This document shows positions 1-9,107 of a stretch of 64,000 nt of DNA, in pieces. Under the pieces are notes generated by a model, which saw only the letters and a program-made list of their open reading frames with translations, was not told where the DNA came from and made no database searches. Source of the DNA: Acipenser ruthenus. Taxonomy: Eukaryota; Chordata; Actinopteri; Acipenseriformes; Acipenseridae. Position 1 is the stretch's first letter; each line of letters begins with the position of its first letter. The position numbers were made by a program, and so were the translations under genes. The DNA lies in the NCBI RefSeq assembly GCF_902713425.1, contig NC_081190.1:99021571-99085570 (forward strand), in the 5' to 3' direction.

Positions 1-220
1 AAACATCAAATTGGTTTCAGGGCATACAGTCTTCCAACGGCAACACAGCTCAGTACAGCTGAGATCCATTACAACACTGCTGCAGATTCAAACTAAAAGA
101 GGGTAATATACAAAATGGATGCCTTTGAGATCTTAACACTTTCAATGCCAACGTGTGGCTACTACTTTGTGAACATACAATTTCGCAAGAATCTAATGGC
201 ACTTTTAACGCTGCTATATA

Positions 221-258
221 TACACACACAGACACACGGACACACGGGCCCGCACACA
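221..258 (+). repeat. CA-rich low-complexity stretch upstream of 5S (unit 1)
   Basis: Imperfect ACAC/GACACAC repeat ending in CGGGCCCGCACAC, about 130 bp before the 5S gene in every unit. Its length hardly varies between units. Confidence 0.8.
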
Positions 259-388
259 TGGAGCCCAGAGCTGCTTAAATGTTAACGTTTGTGACAAATT
301 AGAGATCTGGAAATCCCTCCCCCAACCTGTCATTGCATGAATGATATTAACTTAATACTATGAAAGAGATAAACCAAGATTGTCGTTC

Positions 389-508
389 GCTTACGGCCAT
401 ACCACCTTGAGAACGCCCGATCTCGTCTGATCTCGGAAGCTAAGCAAGGTCGGGCCTGGTTAGTACTTGGATGGGAGACCGCCTGGGAATACCAGGTGCT
501 GTAGCTTT
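389..508 (+). rRNA. 5S rRNA, unit 1 (3' helix variant)
   Basis: Encodes 5S ribosomal RNA, the small RNA of the large ribosomal subunit, transcribed by RNA polymerase III. It opens GCTTACGGCCATACCACC and carries the vertebrate internal control region (A box about nt 50-64, intermediate element about 67-72, C box about 80-97, including TTAGTACTTGGATGGGAG). It ends in a T run that serves as the pol III terminator. The 3' end reads GTAGCTTTT instead of GTAAGCTTTT. One A is lost from the strand that pairs with the 5' GCTTAC in helix I, so the RNA is one base short. The same variant is in the genes at 6205, 26556 and 46968. Upstream, TAATACTA at 353-360 (-36 to -29) is a possible but weak TATA-like element. 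U1 follows 886 bp downstream. Confidence 0.97.
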
Positions 509-1173
509 TCTTTCTGCAGCTTGACAGGGGGCGCTATTTCCCTTGTTATTTATGTTACTAACCTGGAAGCTGTAAGTCTAAACATCGTTTTCTTTTTTTG
601 GTTTTTTTATTGTCCCATTCCACACACGAACAAGTATTGTATCAGCCTTTACTGGTTTTGAAAACTGAGTTAGGACAGAAAGGGTTATCGTATTATATTC
701 TAAGCCGAAACTACCAGTAGCGGTCCGATACAAACAAATGTGAACAGGGTTAAGACAAAAGTACTGACGAGTTTTGCTAGTTATGGTTAGTTTAATTAAT
801 TAAAAAAAGAAATAACAGTTGATGAAGTACTTTTATAGTAACAGAACGAGACATGTTTTAAAGCCACAAACTGCGTGTTTAGATTATTGTGCCAAACAAG
901 AGAACAAAACGAGCATATCAACCAAGAACGGATTTAGTGACCCGTTCATTCGTTCGAGTTTATTTATATTATGTGTGACCTTAACAAATGTTTGACCAAT
1001 GTTTTGCTTGCTTTCTTTTTGAAAGTCGTACATTTGTTACATTTTTTTTATTTCGTTTACGCAGACGTGTATACAGACCCGTCGCTTCTTTTGCGGAACA
1101 TCTCACATGCTGCTGCACGAATGACGTCGTCCTGTGTAAATCCTGGCATCTTGTCCTCCAATGATAAAGGCGC
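509..1173. other. Spacer between 5S and U1 promoter (unit 1)
   Basis: AT-rich DNA without a gene I can recognise. It contains short T and A runs and an indel near 828-836 (ACTTTTATAG in units 1, 3, 5, 10 and 17; ACTTTTTATTATAG in the others). The same spacer recurs in all units. Confidence 0.7.
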
Positions 1174-1181
1174 ATGCAAAT
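1174..1181 (+). promoter_or_regulatory. U1 distal element: octamer (unit 1; same offset in every unit)
   Basis: A perfect ATGCAAAT octamer lies at -221 from the U1 start, the standard place of the Oct-1 site in vertebrate snRNA distal sequence elements. The -221 spacing held wherever I checked it, including unit 12, where a 4-bp deletion lies just upstream. Confidence 0.85.
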
Positions 1182-1190
1182 ATATACCGA

Positions 1191-1206
1191 GAGGCATTAC
1201 GGGAAT
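1191..1206 (-). promoter_or_regulatory. U1 distal element: Staf/ZNF143-like (SPH) site (unit 1; same offset in every unit)
   Basis: On the minus strand it reads ATTCCCGTAATGCCTC, close to the ZNF143/Staf core (TTCCCANNATGC). It sits 9 bp beyond the octamer, at -204 to -189. Octamer plus Staf is the classic snRNA enhancer pairing. The match is by eye. Confidence 0.65.
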
Positions 1207-1332
1207 GCAATTTATAAATACTTATACTGAAAACTGAAGGAACCCATTACACCCAACAGACTGGAAAGTGCGATATGATAACAATGAAAATGTTATATTA
1301 GGAAAAGAGTGTTTCTTTAAATTGCAGATGTA

Positions 1333-1350
1333 GGCACCGTTTCTTTGAAA
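1333..1350 (+). promoter_or_regulatory. U1 PSE-like element (unit 1; same offset in every unit)
   Basis: GCACCGTTTCTTTGAAAA at -62 to -45 resembles the vertebrate proximal sequence element bound by SNAPc (CACC core, then A-rich end) and lies where a PSE should. There is no TATA box at -30, as expected for a pol II snRNA gene. Confidence 0.6.
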
Positions 1351-1394
1351 AATGTCTCTTGTGGACGGGTGACGACTCGCAATGTGTACAACTC

Positions 1395-1558
1395 ATACTT
1401 ACCTGGCAGGGGAGATACCATGATCATGAAGGTGGTTCACCCAGGGCGAGGCTCGGCCATTGCACTCCGGCTGTGCTGACCCCTGCGAATTCCCCAAATG
1501 CGGGAATCTCGACTGCATAATTTCTGGTAGTGGGGGACTGCGTTCGCGCTCTCCCCTG
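1395..1558 (+). ncRNA. U1 snRNA, unit 1
   Basis: Encodes U1, the spliceosomal RNA that pairs with 5' splice sites. The 5' end is ATACTTACCTG, the splice-site recognition sequence. Stem-loop I carries the GATCATGAAG loop bound by U1-70K, and stem-loop II the ATTGCACTCC loop bound by U1A. The Sm site is AATTTCTGG, and terminal stem-loop IV closes GGGGGACTGCGTTCGCGC with CTCCCCTG. At 164 nt it has the vertebrate length. Stem II differs from the mammalian sequence (GGCC before and GGCT after the loop) but still pairs. The promoter is an octamer at 1174-1181, a Staf-like site at 1191-1206 and a PSE-like element at about 1333-1350. A 3' box lies at 1567-1578. It looks intact and transcribed by RNA polymerase II. 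Confidence 0.98.
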
Positions 1559-1566
1559 AAACTATG

Positions 1567-1578
1567 GTCAAAGACAGA
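1567..1578 (+). terminator. U1 3' box (unit 1)
   Basis: GTCAAAGACAGA starts 9 nt past the U1 end and fits the snRNA 3' box consensus (GTTT, 0-3 nt, AAARNNAGA), the signal for Integrator-dependent 3' end formation. The fit is good in AAAGACAGA and weaker in the GTTT part. Units 10 and 17 carry a change in the AGA. Confidence 0.75.
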
Positions 1579-1606
1579 AACAAACACGAACCCGTCGGAG
1601 GAAGGA

Positions 1607-1626
1607 ACTCACTCACTCACTCACTC
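1607..1626 (+). repeat. ACTC microsatellite after U1 (unit 1, 5 copies)
   Basis: A four-base repeat present in every unit about 48 bp after U1, with variable copy number: 5 here and at 16141-16160, 3 in units 9, 11, 16 and 18, 6 in units 10 and 17, 7 at 36545-36572 and in units 20 and 21. Units 4, 8 and 15 have an ATTC interruption. It helps tell units apart. Confidence 0.95.
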
Positions 1627-1920
1627 ACTAGTTATTCAACAACTCTCCGGCAGGCGGCTTCGTCACACAGGGAGTCAGGTTTTCTTTAAAAGGAGCTCAA
1701 TGTTTTTAGCTTTCTGACTGTCAAATAAATAGCTACGTGGTTCCTGCACATCTATTTCCATGTTTCGTTATTTTTTATTGACAAGACTAAAAGTAAAGAC
1801 TCAGCAGTGTCTGTATCAAAGTTTTTATTTTTATTTTAAATAATTGGAAATCATTTTCGAGCTTATCAGTTTTATTTATTTAGTTGATGTTTTTTATTCA
1901 GATAAACTGTGCATCACAAC

Positions 1921-1944
1921 TGCTGCTGCTGCTGCTGCTGCTGC
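1921..1944 (+). repeat. (TGC)8 microsatellite, unit 1
   Basis: Uninterrupted TGC/GCA repeat between CACAAC and AGAGTCAC. It is the main source of unit length variation. A reading frame through it gives an alanine run, but it starts at TTG and there is no sign it is translated. Confidence 0.98.
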
Positions 1945-2124
1945 AGAGTCACTTACAATAGGACCTGGGTTTTACATCTCATTTGAAGGAAGGAGCACAA
2001 GGAGGTTAAGGGACTTGCTCAGGGACAGGGTCACACACAATGAGCCAGTGGCTGAGCTGGGATTGAACCAGGAACCTCCCGGTAACAAGAGCTTTTCTTT
2101 AACCACCTGACCACTAAGCCCCTT
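1945..2124 (+). mobile_element. L2/MIR-type retroposon 3' tail fragment, unit 1
   Basis: The blocks GAGGTTAAGGGACTTGCTCAG, GGGTCACACACAATGAG, GTGGCTGAGCTGGGATTGAA and TTTAACCACCTGACCACTAAG follow, in order, the conserved 3' region shared by L2 LINEs and MIR SINEs of vertebrates. No tRNA-like head or reverse transcriptase part is present, so it is a 5'-truncated or eroded fragment. It abuts the TGC tract on its left. It arrived before the array was amplified, since every unit has it at the same place. Limits are approximate, and the subfamily cannot be named from sequence by eye. Confidence 0.65.
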
Positions 2125-2205
2125 AAAACATATCTTGGCAGACAAACACTTTAATTAGACAACATAAAACCACATACAAGCAGATTTACAAGCAGGGCTG
2201 CAATC

Positions 2206-2224
2206 GCGTTCGCGCTCTCCCCTG
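2206..2224 (+). pseudogene. U1 snRNA 3'-end relic, unit 1
   Basis: Nineteen bases identical to the last 19 nt of U1 (3' half of stem-loop IV, GCGTTCGCGC then TCTCCCCTG), lying 647 bp after the true U1 end. The rest of U1 is absent upstream. A degraded 3' box and a diverged copy of the U1 3' flank follow, so this is the remains of a second U1 gene and not a chance match. It cannot make a U1 RNA. Confidence 0.88.
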
Positions 2225-2447
2225 ATGTTATAGTCAAAGTTAAAAACACAGGTATTGAAAGCAATTAGCGATTATCTATATATCTCCAGCAGGTGGCTCT
2301 GTCAGACTGGGAATGAGATTTTGTTTTTTCTTTCGGAGCGTATAATGTTCTAGAAAGTACCAAAGTGTTTTATGTACATGTATTGTGAAGTGTTTCATCT
2401 TGAGAAGACAAAGTAACGAGTCAGCGGCACGTGTATCAAAGTTACAA
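2225..2447 (+). repeat. Diverged second copy of the U1 3' flank (unit 1)
   Basis: Follows the U1 relic and keeps a degraded 3' box (GTCAAAGTTAAA at 2233-2244) and two well-matched blocks of the parent flank at similar spacing. It lacks the ACTC tract. The divergence is much larger than that between units, so the duplication predates the homogenisation of the array. Confidence 0.75.
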
Positions 2448-3290
2448 AGTTGCTAATATTAAAGAAGACGAGGTTCAGCGGTACAGTTGTTTTTTTTAAA
2501 ACATAGTGTTTCAGCTCTGTACAGACGTTCTATGTCGTTATCCGTTATTGATTCAGCTTTATTTAGATGATTGCCTTTACCTTGTTTTAATTTCCCGTTC
2601 CTCTGAGATACGAATCTACCAGCTTTACATCTTTTTTTTTTTTTTTAACGTATTCTCATTTTGTTGATCATTAATGCACATTTCTGTACTGTGGGTGTTG
2701 TCGAGCGATTGAAAACGAGACATTTTGTGTTTGAATTGAAAGAGATGGTCTCGAGGAGTCGAACAAGTCACAATAAGCCTTCATCCATGTATCATGTAAC
2801 CACATGTATGCTGTCTCTAACTGGAGGAGAGGGACCCTTGCAGTACTGCTCAGCCTAAAGAACCACACGAGTTGTTTGAAAGGGGGATTTATTTTGTAGA
2901 ATAAACATCAAATTGGTTTCAGGGCATACAGTCCTCCAACGGCAACACAGCTCAGTACAGCTGAGATCCATTACAACACTGCTGCAGATTCAAACTAAAA
3001 GAGGGTAATATACAAAATGGATGCCTTTGAGAACTTAACACTTTCAATGCCAACGTGTGGCTACTACTTTGTGAACATACAATTTCGCAAGAATCTAATG
3101 GCACTTTTAATGCTGCTATATATACACACACAGACACACGGACACACGGGCCCGCACACGTGGAGCCCAGAGCTGCTTAAATGTTAACGTTTGTGACAAA
3201 TTAGAGATCTGGAAATCCCTCCCCCAACCTGTCATTGCATGAATGATATTAACTTAATACTATGAAAGAGATAAACCAAGACTGTCGTTC
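2448..3290. other. Spacer from the duplicated flank to the next 5S (units 1-2)
   Basis: No gene seen. It contains a poly(T) tract of 15 (2632-2646; about 15-16 in other units, interrupted by a C in unit 21), and near its end a CA-rich stretch before the 5S gene. Short reading frames on both strands recur unchanged in all units and show no protein signature. Confidence 0.7.
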
Positions 3291-3411
3291 GCTTACGGCC
3301 ATACCACCTTGAGAACGCCCGATCTCGTCTGATCTCGGAAGCTAAGCAAGGTCGGGCCTGGTTAGTACTTGGATGGGAGACCGCCTGGGAATACCAGGTG
3401 CTGTAAGCTTT
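3291..3411 (+). rRNA. 5S rRNA, unit 2 (majority sequence)
   Basis: This copy has the majority sequence of the array and is used as reference. The 5' GCTTAC pairs with 3' GTAAGC to close helix I, and TTTT at 3409-3412 is the pol III terminator. Compared with the usual vertebrate 5S it has T at nt 19 and A at nt 59 (CCTTG at 17-21, CAAGG at 57-61). These two changes restore a base pair in helix II, so the gene looks functional. The length of about 121 nt is normal for 5S. The exact mature 3' end within the T run is uncertain. Confidence 0.98.
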
Positions 3412-4301
3412 TCTTTCTGCAGCTTGACAGGGGGCGCTATTTCCCTTGTTATTTATGTTACTAACCTGGAAGCTGTAAGTCTAAACATCGTTTTCTTTTT
3501 TTGGTTTTTTTATTGTCCCATTCCACACACGAACAAGTATTGTATCAGCCTTTACTGGTTTTGAAAACTGAGTTAGGACAGAAAGGGTTATCGTATTATA
3601 TTCTAAGCCGAAACTACCAGTAGCGGTCCGATACAAACAAATGTGAACAGGGTTAAGACAAAAGTACTGACGAGTTTTGCTAGTTATGGTTAGTTTAATT
3701 AATTAAAAAAAGAAATAACAGTTGATGAAGTACTTTTTATTATAGTAACAGAACGAGACATGTTTTAAAGCCACAAACTGCGTGTTTAGATTATTGTGCC
3801 AAACAAGAGAACAAAACGAGCATATCAACCAAGAACGGATTTAGTGACCCGTTCATTCGTTCGAGTTTATTTATATTATGTGTGACCTTAACAAATGTTT
3901 GACCAATGTTTTGCTTGCTTTCTTTTTGAAAGTCGTACATTTGTTACATTTTTTTTATTTCGTTTACGCAGACGTGTATACAGACCCGTCGCTTCTTTTG
4001 CGGAACATCTCACATGCTGCTGCACGAATGACGTCGTCCTGTGTAAATCCTGGCATCTTGTCCTCCAATGATAAAGGCGCATGCAAATATATACCGAGAG
4101 GCATTACGGGAATGCAATTTATAAATACTTATACTGAAAACTGAAGGAACCCATTACACCCAACAGACTGGAAAGTGCGATATGATAACAATGAAAATGT
4201 TATATTAGGAAAAGAGTGTTTCTTTAAATTGCAGATGTAGGCACCGTTTCTTTGAAAAATGTCTCTTGTGGACGGGTGACGACTCGCAATGTGTACAACT
4301 C

Positions 4302-4465
4302 ATACTTACCTGGCAGGGGAGATACCATGATCATGAAGGTGGTTCACCCAGGGCGAGGCTCGGCCATTGCACTCCGGCTGTGCTGACCCCTGCGAATTCC
4401 CCAAATGCGGGAATCTCGACTGCATAATTTCTGGTAGTGGGGGACTGCGTTCGCGCTCTCCCCTG
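4302..4465 (+). ncRNA. U1 snRNA, unit 2
   Basis: Identical to unit 1 U1. Octamer at 4081-4088, PSE-like element about 4240-4257. Confidence 0.98.
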
Positions 4466-4825
4466 AAACTATGGTCAAAGACAGAAACAAACACGAACCC
4501 GTCGGAGGAAGGAACTCACTCACTCACTCACTCACTAGTTATTCAACAACTCTCCGGCAGGCGGCTTCGTCACACAGGGAGTCAGGTTTTCTTTAAAAGG
4601 AGCTCAATGTTTTTAGCTTTCTGACTGTCAAATAAATAGCTACGTGGTTCCTGCACATCTATTTCCATGTTTCGTTATTTTTTATTGACAAGACTAAAAG
4701 TAAAGACTCAGCAGTGTCTGTATCAAAGTTTTTATTTTTATTTTAAATAATTGGAAATCATTTTCGAGCTTATCAGTTTTATTTATTTAGTTGATGTTTT
4801 TTATTCAGATAAACTGTGCATCACA

Positions 4826-4827
<2 letters not shown>

Positions 4828-4857
<30 letters not shown>
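4828..4857 (+). repeat. (TGC)10 microsatellite, unit 2
   Basis: Ten uninterrupted TGC copies. Confidence 0.98.
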
Positions 4858-5037
4858 AGAGTCACTTACAATAGGACCTGGGTTTTACATCTCATTTGAA
4901 GGAAGGAGCACAAGGAGGTTAAGGGACTTGCTCAGGGACAGGGTCACACACAATGAGCCAGTGGCTGAGCTGGGATTGAACCAGGAACCTCCCGGTAACA
5001 AGAGCTTTTCTTTAACCACCTGACCACTAAGCCCCTT
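4858..5037 (+). mobile_element. L2/MIR-type 3' tail fragment, unit 2
   Basis: Copy of the unit 1 fragment. Confidence 0.65.
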
Positions 5038-5118
5038 AAAACATATCTTGGCAGACAAACACTTTAATTAGACAACATAAAACCACATACAAGCAGATTT
5101 ACAAGCAGGGCTGCAATC

Positions 5119-5137
5119 GCGTTCGCGCTCTCCCCTG
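5119..5137 (+). pseudogene. U1 3'-end relic, unit 2
   Basis: Same 19-nt relic at the same place in the unit. Confidence 0.88.
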
Positions 5138-6204
5138 ATGTTATAGTCAAAGTTAAAAACACAGGTATTGAAAGCAATTAGCGATTATCTATATATCTCC
5201 AGCAGGTGGCTCTGTCAGACTGGGAATGAGATTTTGTTTTTTCTTTCGGAGCGTATAATGTTCTAGAAAGTACCAAAGTGTTTTATGTACATGTATTGTG
5301 AAGTGTTTCATCTTGAGAAGACAAAGTAACGAGTCAGCGGCACGTGTATCAAAGTTACAAAGTTGCTAATATTAAAGAAGACGAGGTTCAGCGGTACAGT
5401 TGTTTTTTTTAAAACATAGTGTTTCAGCTCTGTACAGACGTTCTATGTCGTTATCCGTTATTGATTCAGCTTTATTTAGATGATTGCCTTTACCTTGTTT
5501 TAATTTCCCGTTCCTCTGAGATACGAATCTACCAGCTTTACATCTTTTTTTTTTTTTTTTAACGTATTCTCATTTTGTTGATCATTAATGCACATTTCTG
5601 TACTGTGGGTGTTGTCGAGCGATTGAAAACGAGACATTTTGTGTTTGAATTGAAAGTGATGGTCTCGAGGAGTCGAACAAGTCACAATAAGCCTTCATCC
5701 ATGTATCATGTAACCACATGTATGCTGTCTCTAACTGGAGGAGAGGGACCCTTGCAGTACTGCTCAGCCTAAAGAACCACACGAGTTGTTTGAAAGGGGG
5801 ATTTATTTTGTAGAATAAACATCAAATTGGTTTCAGGGCATACAGTCTTCCAACGGCAACACAGCTCAGTACAGCTGAGATCCATTACAACACTGCTGCA
5901 GATTCAAACTAAAAGAGGGTAATATACAAAATGGATGCCTTTGAGATCTTAACACTTTCAATGCCAACGTGTGGCTACTACTTTGTGAACATACAATTTC
6001 GCAAGAATCTAATGGCACTTTTAACGCTGCTATATATACACACACAGACACACGGACACACGGGCCCGCACACATGGAGCCCAGAGCTGCTTAAATGTTA
6101 ACGTTTGTGACAAATTAGAGATCTGGAAATCCCTCCCCCAACCTGTCATTGCATGAATGATATTAACTTAATACTATGAAAGAGATAAACCAAGATTGTC
6201 GTTC

Positions 6205-6324
6205 GCTTACGGCCATACCACCTTGAGAACGCCCGATCTCGTCTGATCTCGGAAGCTAAGCAAGGTCGGGCCTGGTTAGTACTTGGATGGGAGACCGCCT
6301 GGGAATACCAGGTGCTGTAGCTTT
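6205..6324 (+). rRNA. 5S rRNA, unit 3 (3' helix variant)
   Basis: Has the GTAGC 3' end, one A short in helix I, as in unit 1. The rest matches the majority sequence and the terminator T run is intact. Confidence 0.96.
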
Positions 6325-7210
6325 TCTTTCTGCAGCTTGACAGGGGGCGCTATTTCCCTTGTTATTTATGTTACTAACCTGGAAGCTGTAAGTCTAAACA
6401 TCGTTTTCTTTTTTTGGTTTTTTTATTGTCCCATTCCACACACGAACAAGTATTGTATCAGCCTTTACTGGTTTTGAAAACTGAGTTAGGACAGAAAGGG
6501 TTATCGTATTATATTCTAAGCCGAAACTACCAGTAGCGGTCCGATACAAACAAATGTGAACAGGGTTAAGACAAAAGTACTGACGAGTTTTGCTAGTTAT
6601 GGTTAGTTTAATTAATTAAAAAAAGAAATAACAGTTGATGAAGTACTTTTATAGTAACAGAACGAGACATGTTTTAAAGCCACAAACTGCGTGTTTAGAT
6701 TATTGTGCCAAACAAGAGAACAAAACGAGCATATCAACCAAGAACGGATTTAGTGACCCGTTCATTCGTTCGAGTTTATTTATATTATGTGTGACCTTAA
6801 CAAATGTTTGACCAATGTTTTGCTTGCTTTCTTTTTGAAAGTCGTACATTTGTTACATTTTTTTTATTTCGTTTACGCAGACGTGTATACAGACCCGTCG
6901 CTTCTTTTGCGGAACATCTCACATGCTGCTGCACGAATGACGTCGTCCTGTGTAAATCCTGGCATCTTGTCCTCCAATGATAAAGGCGCATGCAAATATA
7001 TACCGAGAGGCATTACGGGAATGCAATTTATAAATACTTATACTGAAAACTGAAGGAACCCATTACACCCAACAGACTGGAAAGTGCGATATGATAACAA
7101 TGAAAATGTTATATTAGGAAAAGAGTGTTTCTTTAAATTGCAGATGTAGGCACCGTTTCTTTGAAAAATGTCTCTTGTGGACGGGTGACGACTCGCAATG
7201 TGTACAACTC

Positions 7211-7374
7211 ATACTTACCTGGCAGGGGAGATACCATGATCATGAAGGTGGTTCACCCAGGGCGAGGCTCGGCCATTGCACTCCGGCTGTGCTGACCCCT
7301 GCGAATTCCCCAAATGCGGGAATCTCGACTGCATAATTTCTGGTAGTGGGGGACTGCGTTCGCGCTCTCCCCTG
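7211..7374 (+). ncRNA. U1 snRNA, unit 3
   Basis: Identical to unit 1 U1. Octamer at 6990-6997, PSE-like element about 7149-7166. Confidence 0.98.
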
Positions 7375-7736
7375 AAACTATGGTCAAAGACAGAAACAAA
7401 CACGAACCCGTCGGAGGAAGGAACTCACTCACTCACTCACTCACTAGTTATTCAACAACTCTCCGGCAGGCGGCTTCGTCACACAGGGAGTCAGGTTTTC
7501 TTTAAAAGGAGCTCAATGTTTTTAGCTTTCTGACTGTCAAATAAATAGCTACGTGGTTCCTGCACATCTATTTCCATGTTTCGTTATTTTTTATTGACAA
7601 GACTAAAAGTAAAGACTCAGCAGTGTCTGTATCAAAGTTTTTATTTTTATTTTAAATAATTGGAAATCATTTTCGAGCTTATCAGTTTTATTTATTTAGT
7701 TGATGTTTTTTATTCAGATAAACTGTGCATCACAAC

Positions 7737-7760
7737 TGCTGCTGCTGCTGCTGCTGCTGC
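7737..7760 (+). repeat. (TGC)8 microsatellite, unit 3
   Basis: Eight uninterrupted copies. Confidence 0.98.
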
Positions 7761-7940
7761 AGAGTCACTTACAATAGGACCTGGGTTTTACATCTCATTT
7801 GAAGGAAGGAGCACAAGGAGGTTAAGGGACTTGCTCAGGGACAGGGTCACACACAATGAGCCAGTGGCTGAGCTGGGATTGAACCAGGAACCTCCCGGTA
7901 ACAAGAGCTTTTCTTTAACCACCTGACCACTAAGCCCCTT
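7761..7940 (+). mobile_element. L2/MIR-type 3' tail fragment, unit 3
   Basis: Copy of the unit 1 fragment. Confidence 0.65.
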
Positions 7941-8021
7941 AAAACATATCTTGGCAGACAAACACTTTAATTAGACAACATAAAACCACATACAAGCAGA
8001 TTTACAAGCAGGGCTGCAATC

Positions 8022-8040
8022 GCGTTCGCGCTCTCCCCTG
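8022..8040 (+). pseudogene. U1 3'-end relic, unit 3
   Basis: Same relic. Confidence 0.88.
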
Positions 8041-9107
8041 ATGTTATAGTCAAAGTTAAAAACACAGGTATTGAAAGCAATTAGCGATTATCTATATATC
8101 TCCAGCAGGTGGCTCTGTCAGACTGGGAATGAGATTTTGTTTTTTCTTTCGGAGCGTATAATGTTCTAGAAAGTACCAAAGTGTTTTATGTACATGTATT
8201 GTGAAGTGTTTCATCTTGAGAAGACAAAGTAACGAGTCAGCGGCACGTGTATCAAAGTTACAAAGTTGCTAATATTAAAGAAGACGAGGTTCAGCGGTAC
8301 AGTTGTTTTTTTTAAAACATAGTGTTTCAGCTCTGTACAGACGTTCTATGTCGTTATCCGTTATTGATTCAGCTTTATTTAGATGATTGCCTTTACCTTG
8401 TTTTAATTTCCCGTTCCTCTGAGATACGAATCTACCAGCTTTACATCTTTTTTTTTTTTTTTTAACGTATTCTCATTTTGTTGATCATTAATGCACATTT
8501 CTGTACTGTGGGTGTTGTCGAGCGATTGAAAACGAGACATTTTGTGTTTGAATTGAAAGTGATGGTCTCGAGGAGTCGAACAAGTCACAATAAGCCTTCA
8601 TCCATGTATCATGTAACCACATGTATGCTGTCTCTAACTGGAGGAGAGGGACCCTTGCAGTACTGCTCAGCCTAAAGAACCACACGAGTTGTTTGAAAGG
8701 GGGATTTATTTTGTAGAATAAACATCAAATTGGTTTCAGGGCATACAGTCCTCCAACGGCAACACAGCTCAGTACAGCTGAGATCCATTACAACACTGCT
8801 GCAGATTCAAACTAAAAGAGGGTAATATACAAAATGGATGCCTTTGAGAACTTAACACTTTCAATGCCAACGTGTGGCTACTACTTTGTGAACATACAAT
8901 TTCGCAAGAATCTAATGGCACTTTTAATGCTGCTATATATACACACACAGACACACGGACACACGGGCCCGCACACGTGGAGCCCAGAGCTGCTTAAATG
9001 TTAACGTTTGTGACAAATTAGAGATCTGGAAATCCCTCCCCCAACCTGTCATTGCATGAATGATATTAACTTAATACTATGAAAGAGATAAACCAAGACT
9101 GTCGTTC

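Larger units (their letters stand above)
1559..1827 (+). repeat. U1 3' flank, parent copy of an internal duplication (unit 1)
   Basis: Blocks in this flank are matched in the same order downstream of the U1 relic at 2206. The best are 1643-1686 against 2281-2333 (CTCC-GCAGG-GGC core) and 1781-1827 against 2405-2447 (GAC-AAAGTAA, AGTCAGC/ACTCAGC, GTATCAAAGTT). Confidence 0.75.

Noticed and set aside
353-373. TATA-like element for 5S at about -30
   Set aside because: TAATACTA and GATAAA are weak matches. Vertebrate 5S relies on its internal promoter, so I did not list it as a feature.
1121-1130. CRE-like TGACGTCG in the U1 upstream region
   Set aside because: A half-perfect match of 8 bases is expected by chance in this length, and it does not belong to the usual snRNA promoter set.
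971-1237. 88-codon frame starting at an ATG, present in all units
   Set aside because: It lies over the U1 enhancer (octamer and Staf sites) and overlaps an antisense frame. The conservation is that of the whole unit and is not codon-based, and a 4-bp deletion in units 12 and 19 shifts the frame without other effect.
1399-1587. Minus-strand 62-codon frame conserved in all units
   Set aside because: It is the antisense of U1 snRNA. The conservation comes from the RNA gene.
1844-2110. Reading frame with an alanine run (88-105 codons) recurring in every unit
   Set aside because: It starts at TTG, runs through the TGC microsatellite and the L2/MIR-like tail, and its length tracks microsatellite length. 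No protein signature.
2632-2646. Poly(T) tract as a SINE poly(A) tail on the minus strand
   Set aside because: No target-site duplication or SINE body is visible next to it. A plain homopolymer explains it.
2661-2868. Overlapping 65-codon frames on both strands near the unit end
   Set aside because: Spacer DNA without splice, domain or codon bias signals. Both strands open over the same stretch by chance.
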